Shown here: positions 10,725 to 22,654 of the stretch, piece by piece
How the letters are laid out: every line of letters starts with the position of its first letter
How positions within the stretch are numbered: the stretch's first letter is position 1
Assembly: GCA_947429165.1 (NCBI GenBank)
Contig: CANEON010000001.1
Location: forward strand, 173,021 to 237,020
From: an uncultured Mycoplasmataceae bacterium
Lineage (GTDB): Bacteria > Bacillota_I > Bacilli_A > Mycoplasmatales > Mycoplasmoidaceae
Length of the DNA: 64,000 nucleotides
Direction of reading: 5' to 3'
Notes under the pieces: generated by a model
Told to the model about the DNA's origin: nothing
Databases searched by the model: none
What the model saw: the letters and a program-made list of their open reading frames with translations, nothing else
Translations under genes and position numbers: made by a program

Positions 10725-10803
10725 AAGCTTCCTCCGCAAGTATTAACTTGATCAGGTGTGATGGTATATCTCAACTACTCAATATGAGTAGTACCCATGC
10801 TTT
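10725..10803 (-). ncRNA. TPP riboswitch (THI element)
   Basis: On the minus strand the conserved pieces occur in order: GGGTACTACTC...GAGTAGT (variable P3 hairpin), TTGAGATATACC (CUGAGA box), ACCTGATC, then GTTAATACTTGCGGAGGAAGC (UAAUACxxGCGxAGGGA box). This is the aptamer of thiamine-pyrophosphate riboswitches. It sits between tRNA-His and thiT and would repress thiamine uptake when TPP is plentiful. Confidence 0.92.
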
Positions 10804-10815
10804 TTATTTTATAAA

Positions 10816-10893
10816 TGGGGCGGCTAATGGGACTTGAACCCATGAGTGCCTGAGTCACAGTCAGGTGCGTTAGCCAGCTTCGCCATAACCGCC
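10816..10893 (-). tRNA. tRNA-His (GTG)
   Basis: Acceptor GCGGTTA/TAGCCGC with the diagnostic encoded extra G at -1 opposite C73, anticodon GTG in loop CTGTGAC, T-loop GGTTCAAGTCC, CCA encoded. Confidence 0.97.
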
Positions 10894-10923
10894 ATATGTA
10901 AATAAGATTATAACAATAATGAT

Positions 10924-11760
10924 TTAATTCTTAGTTACTTTATTTATCTTTACAAAGTTATCTTTTATTATCTGTTTTAAATCTTCTAAAGATTTTGGTT
11001 TTTTAATTTCATTAATATATTTTTTAGGATGAACTGTAATGTCTTTACCATAAAATTCTGGTAGGTCTTGACCGATCAAATGCACTTCAATTAATTGTCT
11101 ACCATCTTCTATGTTACGGATGGTTGCTGAAGATGGATATTCTCTCTTGTATCCGTCCATCGGTAGTGTGGTGGTTGCATAATATACTCCGGGACAAACC
11201 TTTAATAATTTCTTACTTCTATATATATTTGCTGTTTTATAACCAAGTTTCCTACCAAGTTGCTTACCTTTAACAACTTTACCGTCTATTCTAAATGAAG
11301 TAATCAAGTCCTTTTGAGCTTTTTCAATTTGCCCATTTGCAATGTGTTCTCTTATTTTTGTAGTTGAATATCTTTTATCTCTTTCCACTACATCAACATT
11401 GAAATATTTTGATAAATATTTAACATCTTTAAAATCTGATCCAAATTTAAAATCTGAACCAACAATGATCTTTGTTGGATTTATTTGTTTTTTAAGGAAT
11501 TTAACAAAAGATGCAGCTTTTTTGTTTTCTTTTTTTAAATCCATAATAAAGATGTCGCTATCTGGATTATTAAGAAAATAATACAGGTGTCTACACTTAT
11601 CTTTGAACGAAAAGATAGGAAGGTCTTTTTTTCTAGGAATATTATTAAAAGTTAAAACTGTTGGAGAATCAGTTCTCTCAAACAGTTTTCAATGCCCTTG
11701 ATGTATAACTTCAAAGTTACCGATTATTAAATCGACTTTCTTACCTTTTCATTCTTCCAT
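10924..11760 (-). CDS. ribF: Bifunctional riboflavin kinase / FAD synthetase
   Basis: 278 residues. The N-terminal nucleotidyltransferase domain has GNFEVIHQGHWKL (HxGH motif) and IVGSDFKFG. The C-terminal riboflavin-kinase domain starts GKVVKGKQLGRKLGYKTANI and includes GVYYATT and the EVHLI-D-FYGK region. It makes FMN and FAD from riboflavin and ATP. The first 72 residues need three TGA Trp codons. It lies downstream of truB, as in many Firmicutes, but here two TM2 genes are inserted between them. Confidence 0.95.
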
Positions 11761-11763
11761 AGT

Positions 11764-12141
11764 TTATTGATAACAAACGTAGTTTCCGTTATTATCTTTA
11801 AACTTACCACAGCATAAAATAATAAAGTCTACAAAGACTCATATATGATAAGCAATAAAAGATAACACTCAAACTATTCATGGTCATGTAGCAAATTCAT
11901 ATAGTTCTCTACCGTCTTCTGTAATGATTGTGTGTCCATTACAAGTAAAAACAATTGCAACTATTAAAAGAATAATAGTTAAGAATTTACATACAAGTTG
12001 GGGAATTGCACTACTTCATTTCTTTAGAAATAATCTGTGTGCGCTTCAACCTCCTAGAAAAAAACAAAGAAGCACCGCAGCAATATACTGTCCGCTATCT
12101 TTGTTTTTAACTGGAGTGTGTTTAACAACTTCTCCGTTCAT
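11764..12141 (-). CDS. TM2-domain membrane protein (long form)
   Basis: 125 residues. The TM2 signature follows a short polar N-terminus: IAAVLLCFFLGGWSAHRLFLKKWSSAIPQLV, with the conserved G-x-HR-F turn. A second half holds two further hydrophobic segments with several TGA-coded Trp residues (TWPWIVWVLSF), ending VFVDFIILCCGKFKDNNG. It starts five bases after the preceding TM2 gene and ends three bases before ribF. The function of TM2 proteins is unknown in bacteria. Confidence 0.8.
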
Positions 12142-12146
12142 GTTAA

Positions 12147-12359
12147 CTAAGCAGCTACTTTAGCACCGCTCTTAGTAGTGAATTTACCAATAACGATCAT
12201 GATAAGGTCGTAGATTCATCCAATACCGAATAATCCAAAAGTGAATAAGTAAAGTAATCCTGTACCTATTTTACCAACGAAGAATCTGTGAATTCCTAAT
12301 GCACCTACAAAAATACACAATAATAGTGTTATTAATCAGTTAGCTTTAACACCAGCCAT
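12147..12359 (-). CDS. TM2-domain membrane protein (short form)
   Basis: 70 residues, nearly all TM2 domain: NWLITLLLCIFVGALGIHRFFVGKIGTGLLYLFTFGLFGIGWIYDLIMIVIGKF, that is, two membrane helices joined by the conserved HRFF turn and the closing Asp. AAGGAG lies 7 bases before ATG 12359. It is followed by a longer TM2 paralogue, so the pair looks like a tandem duplication that diverged. Confidence 0.85.
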
Positions 12360-12414
12360 TTTTTTCTCCTTAATTTTTATACTTTTATTATATAAGGAAC
12401 ATAATGGTTTTTTG

Positions 12415-13065
12415 CTACTTAAAATTAATATTTATTGCATCAGATAATAAGAAGTTTCCAGATGAAGTTCTACACAAAGAAAAAAGACATCCAACCGTAT
12501 TAAGAACTTTAGCTAAATCATAAGCAAAACTTCTTATATAAAATCCTTTTGAAACATTCATTTTTATTTTAATAATCTTACTTTTGCTGTCGTATTCTAA
12601 ATCGCTAATAAAGTTAATTTTTACAAGTCTTGGTTTTATTTCAACGTTCTCATTGTTTCTTGCATATTCATATAATTTTTTACCATTAATTTTTATTGCA
12701 GAAAATTTCGGAGGATATTGATAATAATCTTTCAAAAAATTATCTTGAATTTTTTCTCTAATTAAATCAATATTTATTGATGGAACTTCTGTTCTTTCCA
12801 TTATTTTCCCTGTAATGTCATATGAATCAGTACAAACACCTAACTGGATTTGTGCTTCATATGTTTTATCTTCAAGAGTTAACTTGCCCAACTCTTTTGT
12901 TCCGTCATTAACACCGATTACCAACACCCCTGTAGCGTTAGGATCTAAAGTTCCTGCATGTCCTACTTTTCTATATTTAAATTTTCTTTTAATATATTGA
13001 ACAACATCGTTTGATGTTCATCCAATTGGTTTATTAACACAAAATACTTTTTTATCAGTAAGCAT
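12415..13065 (-). CDS. truB: tRNA pseudouridine-55 synthase
   Basis: 216 residues, a compact mycoplasma-sized TruB. The N-terminus NKPIGWTSNDVV and the catalytic loop GHAGTLDPNATGVL (Asp is the nucleophile) are diagnostic; later YPPKFSAIKINGKKLYEYAR and GFYIRSFAYDL match. The protein lacks a C-terminal PUA domain, normal for short forms. It makes pseudouridine 55 in the T-loop of tRNAs. It heads the truB-TM2-TM2-ribF group. Confidence 0.95.
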
Positions 13066-13104
13066 ATATAAAAATATATCATTTTTATAATAACATACTT
13101 GGAT

Positions 13105-13110
13105 TATAAT
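13105..13110 (+). promoter_or_regulatory. -10 box (TATAAT) of the ttcA-like gene
   Basis: Perfect TATAAT ending 10 bases before the ATG. Transcription would start about 3-5 bases before the start codon, predicting a leaderless mRNA. There is no room for a Shine-Dalgarno sequence. Confidence 0.65.
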
Positions 13111-13120
13111 TTTCTTAATA

Positions 13121-13903
13121 ATGAGAGAACTTGTTGGTGGAATTATCAAGTCTAATAAAGTCTTTGATCTTATAAGAGACAAAGACAGAATTTGTGTTGG
13201 AGTGTCTTGTGGAAAAGACTCTACGCTGTTATTACTTGCTTTAAATTTATATAAGCAATATGTAAAAAATAAATTTGGATGAAATATTAAAATTTATGGT
13301 GTTCATATTAAGATGAATTTGTATCCTAAATTAGATTACTCAAAATATGAAAGTTATTTAAAATCAAAAAAACTAGATTTTAAACTTGTTGAATCTAATA
13401 TGAATGAAATTCTTTTAGCTAAAAAGAAAAAAGGTGTAATTCAGTGTTCGCTTTGTGCAAAACTTAAAAAAGCAATCTTAGTAAAAGAAGCTAAGAAATT
13501 TAAATGTAATAAGATTGCTATGGCTCATCACGCTGATGACGCAATCGAAACCTTATTTATGAATATGATTCATGAAGGACGTATTTCTACATTTAATCCT
13601 AAAAATTATTTTGATAGAACAGATATGACTTTAATACGTCCTTTCTGTTTAATTAGAGAAGATGTATTAATTAAAGAGTTTAAAAAACAAAGAATACCAA
13701 TAATTGAAAGAGATTGTCCTATAGATGGCAAGACAGAAAGAACTTATATGAAAAAGTTTTTAAAAGATAATTTCTATTCTTCTAAGAAATTCGGTATGAG
13801 TTATGAAAACTTTCTTATTGCATTGTTAAACGGAAAACAATCTAAACTTTGATTCAATGAAAAAGAAAATAAAGACTTATTAAAAGACTATAACGAAAAA
13901 TAA
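13121..13903 (+). CDS. TtcA-like PP-loop tRNA thiolase (tRNA 2-thiocytidine synthesis family)
   Basis: 260 residues. The PP-loop is at residues about 28-34 (GVSCGKDST, instead of SGGKDS). The CSLCAKL cysteine pair sits about 80 residues later, followed by MAHHADDAIETLFMN and the C-terminal RDCPIDGKTER segment, all in the order seen in TtcA and its Firmicutes relatives. TtcA adds sulfur to C32 of tRNAs using an Fe-S cluster. The Gly-to-Cys change in the ATP-binding loop is unusual. It is monocistronic, with its own promoter and terminator. Confidence 0.75.
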
Positions 13904-13904
13904 A

Positions 13905-13930
13905 AAAATCTCAAGAAAGCTTGAGATTTT
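13905..13930. terminator. Bidirectional intrinsic terminator
   Basis: Perfect 11-bp stem AAAATCTCAAG / CTTGAGATTTT with a 4-base loop, between the ttcA-like gene and the convergent membrane-protein gene. Confidence 0.85.
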
Positions 13931-13933
13931 TAT

Positions 13934-14617
13934 TTATTGACCGCCGGTGTCTCCACCTGAATCGCCACCACCTGAGTCTGGTTTTATATAAGCGTTAAAC
14001 ATTCAATAATCACCAAATTCGATTCAACAGCAAATTGAGTCAGCTATCAATAATAATAAACAGAATGCCAATACTGATCAGAATATATAGTGGAATATTC
14101 TCGAGTAGTAAACACCATTAATTCCAATAAATCACGAAGTGATTAAAAACAATATAGGGAGTGTTGGAAGAATAACAGAGATATAAGACAATATCATTCC
14201 AGCAAACAATGTATCGTGAGCTGATTTAAAAGCTAAAGGACCACCATTTATATTCTTTAATAAGTTGTGAGATTCAACAATATAAAAGATTTGGAAAGAA
14301 TATAGAACAGCAATTACTAAGAAAATAATTCCTCAAATTAAAGCAAGTTTCTTAGGATTTGAAAGTCATCCTTCAACTTTAACACCGAAAGATGTTTTAG
14401 ATCCTTTAAAATGTTTTTTCTTTGTCTTAGAAAATTTCTCAAAGTTAATTTCTGGAGACTCTTCTTGTTGATCAGCTTTTACTTTTTTAGTAACAGCAGG
14501 AGCCTTTTCTGGTTCGGTGATTGCAGGAACTACAGAATTAGAAAAACTACCAACATTTTTGTTGATATCCTTTGAATCTTCTTCTGGTTTAATTTTTAGT
14601 TCTTTATTGTCTTCCAT
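13934..14617 (-). CDS. Hypothetical membrane protein with charged N-terminus
   Basis: 227 residues; the second half is recovered through TGA Trp codons. Residues 1-85 are hydrophilic and Lys/Glu-rich (cytosolic, probably disordered). Three membrane helices follow (LALIWGIIFLVIAVLYSFQI; FAGMILSYISVILPTLPIL; IFWSVLAFCLLLLIADSI). The C-terminus is a short Gly/Asp tail (SGGGDSGGDTGGQ). It lies downstream of rbfA. I recognise no family. Confidence 0.7.
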
Positions 14618-14659
14618 ACTAATGTATTATTAATTTTAATATAAATATATATTTATTTA

Positions 14660-15013
14660 CTATTTTTCTTTGTCGTGAATTTCATTAATTAATTCATCTA
14701 TTCTTAAAGAATTTTGAATTGTCATATCTTTTTCAAAAAGAATTTCAGGGATTTTTCTAATGTTCATATTATGTGCTAATTGATCTCTGAAAACACCTTT
14801 AGCAACATTAAGTTGTTCTACAACTTTATCTAAAACTTTTGGATCATAATAGTCAACACTAACAATTATTTTTGAATAATCATCTAACAATTTTACATGT
14901 GTAAAACATGACATTCTTAATAACTTATCATTTATAGAGTTTTTTAATGCATGATTTAAATTATTAAGAATTTCTGATTCTATTTTTTCATGTTTATGAT
15001 TTGCGTATGACAT
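14660..15013 (-). CDS. rbfA: Ribosome-binding factor A
   Basis: 117 residues, standard length. KH-type fold with RIDELINEIHDKEK at the C-terminus and the IRKIPEILFEKD strand typical of RbfA. It helps mature the 5' end of 16S rRNA in the 30S subunit. AAGGAGG precedes the ATG, and the gene follows infB by 14 bases, the usual nusA-infB-rbfA order. Confidence 0.92.
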   Translation of the reverse strand: MSYANHKHEKIESEILNNLNHALKNSINDKLLRMSCFTHVKLLDDYSKIIVSVDYYDPKVLDKVVEQLNVAKGVFRDQLAHNMNIRKIPEILFEKDMTIQNSLRIDELINEIHDKEK

Positions 15014-15027
15014 ATTACCTCCTTAAA

Positions 15028-16857
15028 TTATTGTCCAAGTACTTTTTGAACAACTTTGTATGTTTGAATAATATCTCCAACTTTAATGTCATTGTATTTT
15101 TCTAATACAATTCCACCTTCCATACCTGTTGTAATTTTATTAACAACCTCTTTTAAGTGTTTCATTGAACTGATACCAGTTTTGCATATAACAGCACCAT
15201 CTCTTAATACTCGTGCTTTGTCATTTCTATTAATTTCACCATTTAAAACTTGGCAACCAATGATTGTACCAACTTGTGAGTGATGTCAAATTTGTTTAAC
15301 TTCAGCTTCACCTGTTTCTTCTTCAACCATTATCGGATCTAATGTACCAGTTAATAGTTTTTCCAATGATTCTTTTAACTTGTAAATAATATCAAAGAAA
15401 TAAATCTTAACTTTTTGTGAGTCAGCAATATCTTTAATATTTCTTGAAGGTTTAATATTGAAACCAATAATAATAGCGTTTGATGCTTTTGCAAGTTGAA
15501 CATCTGATTCACTTATTCCACCAACAGCAGTTCTTACAAGGGTAAGTTTTGTTCCTGGAATTTCAATTTTAGAAACCATTCCTTTAATTGCTTCAAGCGA
15601 ACCATGAACATCAGTTTTTAAAATTACATTAAGTAATTTCTTACCTTCTGAGTCTTTGTGCATTTCTTGATCAAATTGGAATTGTTTTAATTTCTCGTTT
15701 GCTTTAATCTTTGCAGCGATATCTTTAACATCTTTTTCATTAACACTAACTACAAAATGGTCTCCTGCTGCAGGAACGTCATTAATACCAACAACTTTAA
15801 CAGGTTGAGAAGGTAAAGCAACTTTAACTTCTCTGTTATTTTCGTCAAGCATTATTCTTACACGACCATACACGCCGCCAATGATGATGAAGTCTCCTTT
15901 AGCTAATGTTCCATTTTGAACAAGAACTGTAGCTACTGGGCCTAAGCCTTTATCAAGTTTTGATTCAACAACAACACCGGTCGCTAATCTATCAGGGTTT
16001 GCTTTATATTCGTTCATTTCGGCAATCAATAAAATGTTTTCAAGTAAATCTGGAACGTTTGTTCCTTTTAATGCCGAACCTTTAATTGTAATTGTTTCAC
16101 CACCTCATTCTTCAGCAGTCAAACCTTTTTCAGATAGTTGTGACATTGCTAAATCTGGATTAGCAGCTGGTTTATCAATCTTATTGATAAACACAACTAT
16201 TGGAACGCCCGCAGCTTTTGCGTGGTCAATTGCTTCTTCTGTTTGAGGTTTAATTCCGTCATCTGCAGCAACAATTAAAACAACGATATCTGTAACATTA
16301 GCACCACGCGCTCTCATTTCAGTAAAAGCTTCGTGACCTGGTGTATCTATAAATGTGATTTTTTTGTTTTTATACTCAACTTGATATGCACCGATATGTT
16401 GAGTAATACCACCAGCTTCACCAGATACTACATGAGTTTTTCTAATGTAATCTAATAAAGTAGTTTTACCATGATCAACGTGTCCCATGATTGTAACAAC
16501 GGGAGGACGTGGTTTTAATTTTGATGGATCATCTTTAATATTTAAGTTTTCCAAAATATTTGTTTCATCAATTGAAACTTGCTTTTGGAAATCGTAGTTA
16601 AATTCTAAACATAATTCACCAATTTGCTCTTCAGATAATAAAGTATTTAAGTTTAACATTTTTCCTTTTAGGAAAAAGTATTTAAGAATATCAGAAACTG
16701 GTTTGTTTATTTTTTTTGAAAATTCATCAACTGTTAGTGGAGATGAAAAAATGAAAACACCATTTTTAATTCCTGTGTCTACTTTTTTAAATTGAGACTT
16801 TAAGTCAATGTTTTGTCTAGTGTCATTTTTCTTAAAGTTTTTAAAATTCTTTTTCAT
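15028..16857 (-). CDS. infB: Translation initiation factor IF-2
   Basis: 609 residues, the short form found in mycoplasmas. A brief N-terminal IF2_N domain (about residues 35-110) is followed by the G domain: [35 protein letters not shown] and NKIDKP. Domains II and III follow ([18 protein letters not shown]), then the C2 domain that binds fMet-tRNA. Reading two TGA codons as Trp joins the parts and extends the end to TAA at 15028. AAGGAGG lies ahead of the ATG. The ylxR and rplGA genes often found between nusA and infB are absent. Confidence 0.97.
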
Positions 16858-16904
16858 TTTTTACCTCCTTATATATGAAAAGTTAAAATTGAAAAGAAAC
16901 AAAA

Positions 16905-18185
16905 CTATTCAGCTTTGTCTTCTTCGTGTCCATCTTCTTTTTTAGAAGATTTAGTTTGTTGATTGGGTGTTTTAAAATTGTTTAAATCAGATAGGTCAAT
17001 TTTTCATGAATCAAATTTATTTAAAACATCATTGTTTGATTGATATTTGTTGAAAGTGTTATCAAATGTACGTTGTTTAAGAGACTTCATATCAATTCTT
17101 TGGTATGATAATCCTTCTTCGTTTGCATCTTTGATTGTCTTAACTTCAACATCAGCATTTAACATCTTAGAAACTAATTTAACGTTGTTTCCGTGTTTTC
17201 CAATTAGTAATGCTAATTTTTCTGGTTTACAAATTAGAATAACATTTCTCTTTTGTGTTGGTTCTTTTGGTTCTTGAAGGTTAACACCAGCGATTTCAGC
17301 AGGAGAGCATACATTAACAATGTATTTAGAGAAATCATCTGTATATTCGATAACTTCAATTTTTTCATTGTTAATTTGATCACTAATAGTTTTAATTCTT
17401 GAACCTCTTACACCAATAACAGTTCCAACTGGTTCGATACCTGGTCTGTGTGAAATTAAAGAAACTTTTGTTTTAAAACCAGCAATTCTTGCTATATCTT
17501 TAATTTCGATAAGTTTTTCTTGAATTTCAGGAATTTGAAGATTTAAGAAATACTTAACTAATCCTACATCTGCACGAGATAAGATAATAGGTCATCCTTT
17601 TGATTGTTCCTTTATATCTTTAATATAGAAGCTATATTTTTGTCCTGGGATTAAGTTTTCACCAGGAATCTTTTCAGCATTTGATAAGAATCCAAAAGTT
17701 GTACCTAAGTTAACAACAACGAATCCAGATCTAGAATCAACTTTTTCAACTTCAGCTTGGATAACTGTACCAAGTTTTTCTTTTCATTCTTTGAAAACTT
17801 GAACATTAGATTGGATTGTAATATTACTCTTGAAGATTTGTAAAATATGAGAAACTACAGAACGATCTAATTTTGATAAATCAATTGGTTCTTTAATTTC
17901 TTCTCCTACATTAACGCTTTCGTTAATTTTCTTTGCATCTTCTAAAAGAATTTCACAATAGTCATTGAAATCGTCATATGGTTCAACAACTTTTAAAAGT
18001 TTGTTAACTTCTAATCTTTTGTTGTCAATGTCAACAATTACTTCAACAACTGTTTCTGGATATTCTCTAACATATGCTTTTGTAATAGCGTCTTTTAAAG
18101 CGTCAGAAACATTGTCACGAGGAATTCTTTTTTCATCTGCAATTAATTTAATATGGTTGATTAATTCAACATTTGCATTATTCAT
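16905..18185 (-). CDS. nusA: Transcription termination/antitermination factor NusA
   Basis: 426 residues. An N-terminal polymerase-binding domain (ISDEKRIPRDNVSDALKDAI-like) is followed by S1 (LGTVIQAEVEKVDSRSGFVVVNLG) and two KH domains (GVRGSRIKTISDQINNEKIEVI; LLIGKHGNNVKLVSKML). A Lys/Asp/Glu-rich tail replaces the acidic repeats of E. coli NusA. An AGGAG site precedes the ATG. The rimP gene usually upstream is missing, and polC lies there instead, separated by a terminator. Confidence 0.96.
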
Positions 18186-18211
18186 TTTTTCTCTCCTTTT
18201 TATTTAAAAGA

Positions 18212-18236
18212 AGGAAGTCAGCTAAACCGACTTCCT
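18212..18236 (-). terminator. Intrinsic terminator between polC and nusA
   Basis: 8-bp stem AGGAAGTC / GACTTCCT. Read on the minus strand it is followed by TTCTTTT, so it can end the tsf-to-polC transcript just before nusA. Confidence 0.6.
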
Positions 18237-18286
18237 CCTGTGATTTGTTATATTATAACAATAATTAGTAAATTAAAAAGATTATT

Positions 18287-21200
18287 TTAGAATAGAGACA
18301 ATTGATTATCTTCTTGTAATTCATCAAGAACACCCATAGTTTCCAATGTTTCTAATATTGTTTTAGATATTTTAGCACGAGACATTAGATCTTCTTTTGA
18401 TACAAAAGGACGTTTATTTCTTTCATCTACAATTGAACTTGCACCAACATCGCCTAATTTATCAATTTTATTAAATGGAACAATAATACTATTACCATCT
18501 ATCACGAATTCTTTCGCTAATGATTTATCTAAGTCTAGGTTTTTAATCTTAAATCCTCTTAAATACATTTCAAGAGCAACTTCATATACGTCTAATAAAT
18601 CTGTTTCTTTCTTTGTTACAGATTTCTTTAACAATTTATCATTCATTCTCTTCTTAATATCTGTAATTTTTTCTTTTATTACTTCAATACCAGCAGTAAC
18701 TGTTTGTATGTCAAACACTTCACAACGAATACTAAAGTATGCAGCATAGAAAGCTAAAGGATAGTGGATCTTAAATCATGCAATTCTTCAAGCCATAATA
18801 ACATATGCAGTAGCGTGTGCTTTAGGGAATAGATATTTAATTTTGTTACATGAATCAATATATCATTGTGGAATGTTTGCTTTTTGAAGATCTTCAATGT
18901 ATTTTTCAGGAATTTTTCTACCTTTTCTTACGCTTTCCATTGTTTCAAATGCAACAGATGGATTAACACCTTTGTTAATTAAATAAACCATGATATCGTC
19001 ACGGCAGGCAATAACATCTGACAATGTCATATTCATTTTAGAAATTAAATCTTCAGCATTTCCTAATCACACATCTGTACCATGAGATAATCCAGAAATT
19101 CTAACTAAGTCAGCAAATGTTTTAGGTTTTGTGGCTTTTAACATCTTTCTAACAAATGATGTACCAAATTCTGGTAAACCAGTAGAACCGATTTCTTGAT
19201 TTAAGAAATCTTCTGGTCTTATGTTCAATGATTCTAATGAACTAAATAATTTCATTACCGACTCATCATTAAATGGTATTGTTTTAGGATCAATATTTGT
19301 AATGTTTTGAAGCATTCTTAAAGTTGTTGGGTCATCGTGTCCTAAAATATCAAACTTTAATAAGTTGTCGTGTAAACTTTCAAATGCAAAATGAGAGGTA
19401 AATCACGCTTTATCTTTTTCTTCTTCTGTTGGTTTGTCATCAGCCGGATAGTTATATGGAGAGAAATCAAAAATGTCCATTTCTTTTGGAACAATAATAA
19501 TTCCACCAGGGTGTTGACCAGTTGTTCTCTTAACATCAACACACTTACTTACAATTCAATTAATTTCTGATTGTCTTGGAGGATTATCTGGATCAGCTTC
19601 TTCAAAATAATTCATTACATAACCATATGCAGTTTTTGAAGCAACGGTAGCTATTGTTCCGGCTCTAAATGCGTGTTCTTTACCAAACATGTCACGAATA
19701 AATTCGTGAGCTCTTGGTTGATATTCACCAGAGAAGTTCAAATCAATATCAGGGACTTTTTCACCGTGGAATCCTAAGAATGTTTCAAACGGGATGTTAT
19801 GTCCGTTACCAATAATTGGTTGGCCACAATTAGGACATAATTTTTGAGGTAAATCATATCCGTCGTCAACGTTATTATTGAACACACTTGTTTTACAATG
19901 TGGGCATAAATAATGTGGTGGTAATGGATTAACTTCAGAAATATTTGCTAAATAAGCAACTAACGATGAACCAACCGAACCACGAGATCCTACTAAATAT
20001 CCGTCATCAAGAGATTTTTTAACAAGTAAGTGAGAAATTCAATAAATAATTCCATAGTTGTTACTTACAATTCCGTCTAACTCTCTTTTAATTCTTTTCT
20101 CAATTAATTCCGGTAATGGATTACCATATAGTTTTTTAGCGTTTTCTCAAACTAAACTTTGTAACTTTTCAGTAGCATCAGCAATATTTGGAGCAAACAA
20201 ACCTTTTTTAAGAGGTTTAATATCGTCAGAAATAGCATTTGCAAATTCTATCGAATTATCTACAACAATTTCATTTATTAATTGTTCATCTTGCAAAAAG
20301 GCAAATTCATTTAATAATTCTTCTGTTGTTCTTAAATGTAAGTCTGGGATTGTTTCTGTTGTTGAACTACCATATCTATAAAATCTGTGTCTCTTTCCGC
20401 CAAGTAATTTACTATTTACATAAATTTTGTATGCTAATTGATCTGTTTTATCAAGATAGTGTGCATCACTAACAGCAACTACTTTTTTATTCAACTTTTT
20501 AGCTGTTTGAATTATTCTCTTGATTGTCTTTTTAACGTTGTTTGCGGAGATGTTTCCATTATCTATTTCGTTTAAAACGTTGTTTACAGGAGCAACAAAA
20601 ATGTAGTCATAGTAATTTATTGCGTTTTCTAATTCACTATCTAAACCATTTAATGCATTATCTCAAACATCACCTTCTGTTGGTGAAGAAGCAACAATCA
20701 AATGTTCTCTTGCGGTTTGTATTTGATCTGTAAATACTCTTGGTGTGCTTAAAAAATTATCAGTAAAAGAATAAGAAACAATTTTATATATTTCTTTTAT
20801 TCCTAATTGGTCTTTTACATATAGGTTAGCGTATGTTCTAAATTGTCTTGCGTACAATTCATCAGATTGTAATGTGTTAATTTGATTAATAGTTGATATT
20901 TCTCTTTCTTTTAAGAAACGTTGAAAAATGTTTCAAACTTTATTTAAAACTTCAGCATCGAAGTCTGCACGGTGAGCTATTTCATCACTATATTCAATCA
21001 TATATTTTCTACAAATTGTACCTAGTGTGTGTTTAAACAATTCTTTGTGAATAGTACGAGACAATTGCAATGTATCAATTAATGTATTCTTAATTGGTTC
21101 AAATCCATTTTGAACTAATTTCTTGTTTAAAAATCTGTAGTCAAAATTAATACCGTTGTGAGCAACTAAAACAGCATCACCAATTCATGCAATTATTTCT

Positions 21201-22654
21201 TTTAATGCTTGTTTAATTGGTTTAGCATCTTCAAGCATCGAATCTGTAATATGAGTTAACTCAACAATTTTAGAAGGCAATGGTTTTGAAGGCTTAATAA
21301 ACATGTCGATTGTGTCTACAATCATTCCGTTTTTAACCTTAACAGCACCAAATTCTATGATGTCTTCAAACTCATTAAATAAACCTGTTGTTTCTAAGTC
21401 AAACACTACATAAGACGCATCAGAAATATTTTGGTTTGAAGGATTGATAACAATTTTTACTTCTCTATCAAGTTTATCTACTTCTACACCATACAAAACT
21501 TTTTGCTTTTGTTTTGATGAGGCTGACATAGCATCAGGGAAAGATTGAACATCATATCTATCAATAATAGAAATTGCTGGTCATCCGTAATCTTTTGATC
21601 TCTTAACAAGATCAGATGGATTTATTAATCCATCAAAAGCAGACATCTTTGTTCTTGCTAATAGTTCAACACGTTTTTTAATTGATGAATCTTTGACTTC
21701 AAATTTTTCATCTTTTTTGCAATGATGAATCTTTTGAATGAAACCTGTTAATTCATTAGAAGAATAAGTATCAATTTGTAAATCAACTTTTGCTCTTACT
21801 CAGTCACCGACTTTAATTGTGTCTAAATATTGTTCAGGTAAATTAGATTTTCTAAATGAGTTGTTGCTTTTTCCTGCAAACGCTTTAATAGTGATTGCAC
21901 TTTCGTAATCTGTTATTGAAAAAATGAAAAGTGCTGTTCCTTTTTTTGTTTGTCTGACTTCTTTTTCAAAAATTTCACCACATATAACAGCAGATCTCAA
22001 TTCAGGAGCAAGTTCTTTTATTGGAGTAACTCTAGCATTACCTGTATCATTATCTTTTCTAACAGCAACCAACGCATCTAGTTGACAAGATTTTTGTTCC
22101 TTAATGATTTGTTCAAGTTTCTTTTGTTTAATTATTTCCACTGATTGACGTTCTTTGTCAAGTTCGTAATCAACCTTGTTACAAACCAAGCCAAAGCTAT
22201 TAAAAAAGTTTTTTAATAATATTTCATTTCTTTTTAATTCTTGAAGTTCTGTGTTATTAAAGTATTGGAAAATTATTAATCCATCATCTGTTGTTACTAA
22301 CGGAACAGAAATTAAAAAGTTTTTTAACGTAAGATTTGCATTAATTTTTTCTTCTGTAAAGAAAACTAAATAATCTTTTAAATCTTGATTTGAAAACTCT
22401 ATATGTTTAGCGGGTTTAATTTCAATTAATAATTGTGACCCTAGCTTTTCTTTTTGAAGTTCAATTTTTTTAAACAATTGAATAGGTAAAGGCTTTTTAA
22501 TTTTTAAAACAATTTTCAATTTGTTTGTTTTGTCATCAGGTAAAACAATATCAAAATCACTACAATCTTTTAAAAGATTGTAGTCATCAGCTGATAATAT
22601 TCTTCCACTTACAAAAAACGCCTCGAACTTGTCCATAATTATCAATGAATTCAT
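18287..22654 (-). CDS. polC: DNA polymerase III alpha subunit, PolC type
   Basis: 1,455 residues in one frame. Order: N-terminal and OB region, then the proofreading exonuclease at about residue 420 ([21 protein letters not shown]), PHP segments, a Zn-binding knuckle near 940 (CPHC...CPNCGQP), the catalytic palm ([11 protein letters not shown]), and a C-terminal helix-hairpin-helix region ending QLSLF, the usual beta-clamp-binding end. This is the Gram-positive replicative polymerase. The start at 22654 overlaps rseP by 16 bases; ATG 22636, just past the rseP stop, is an alternative. Confidence 0.97.
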
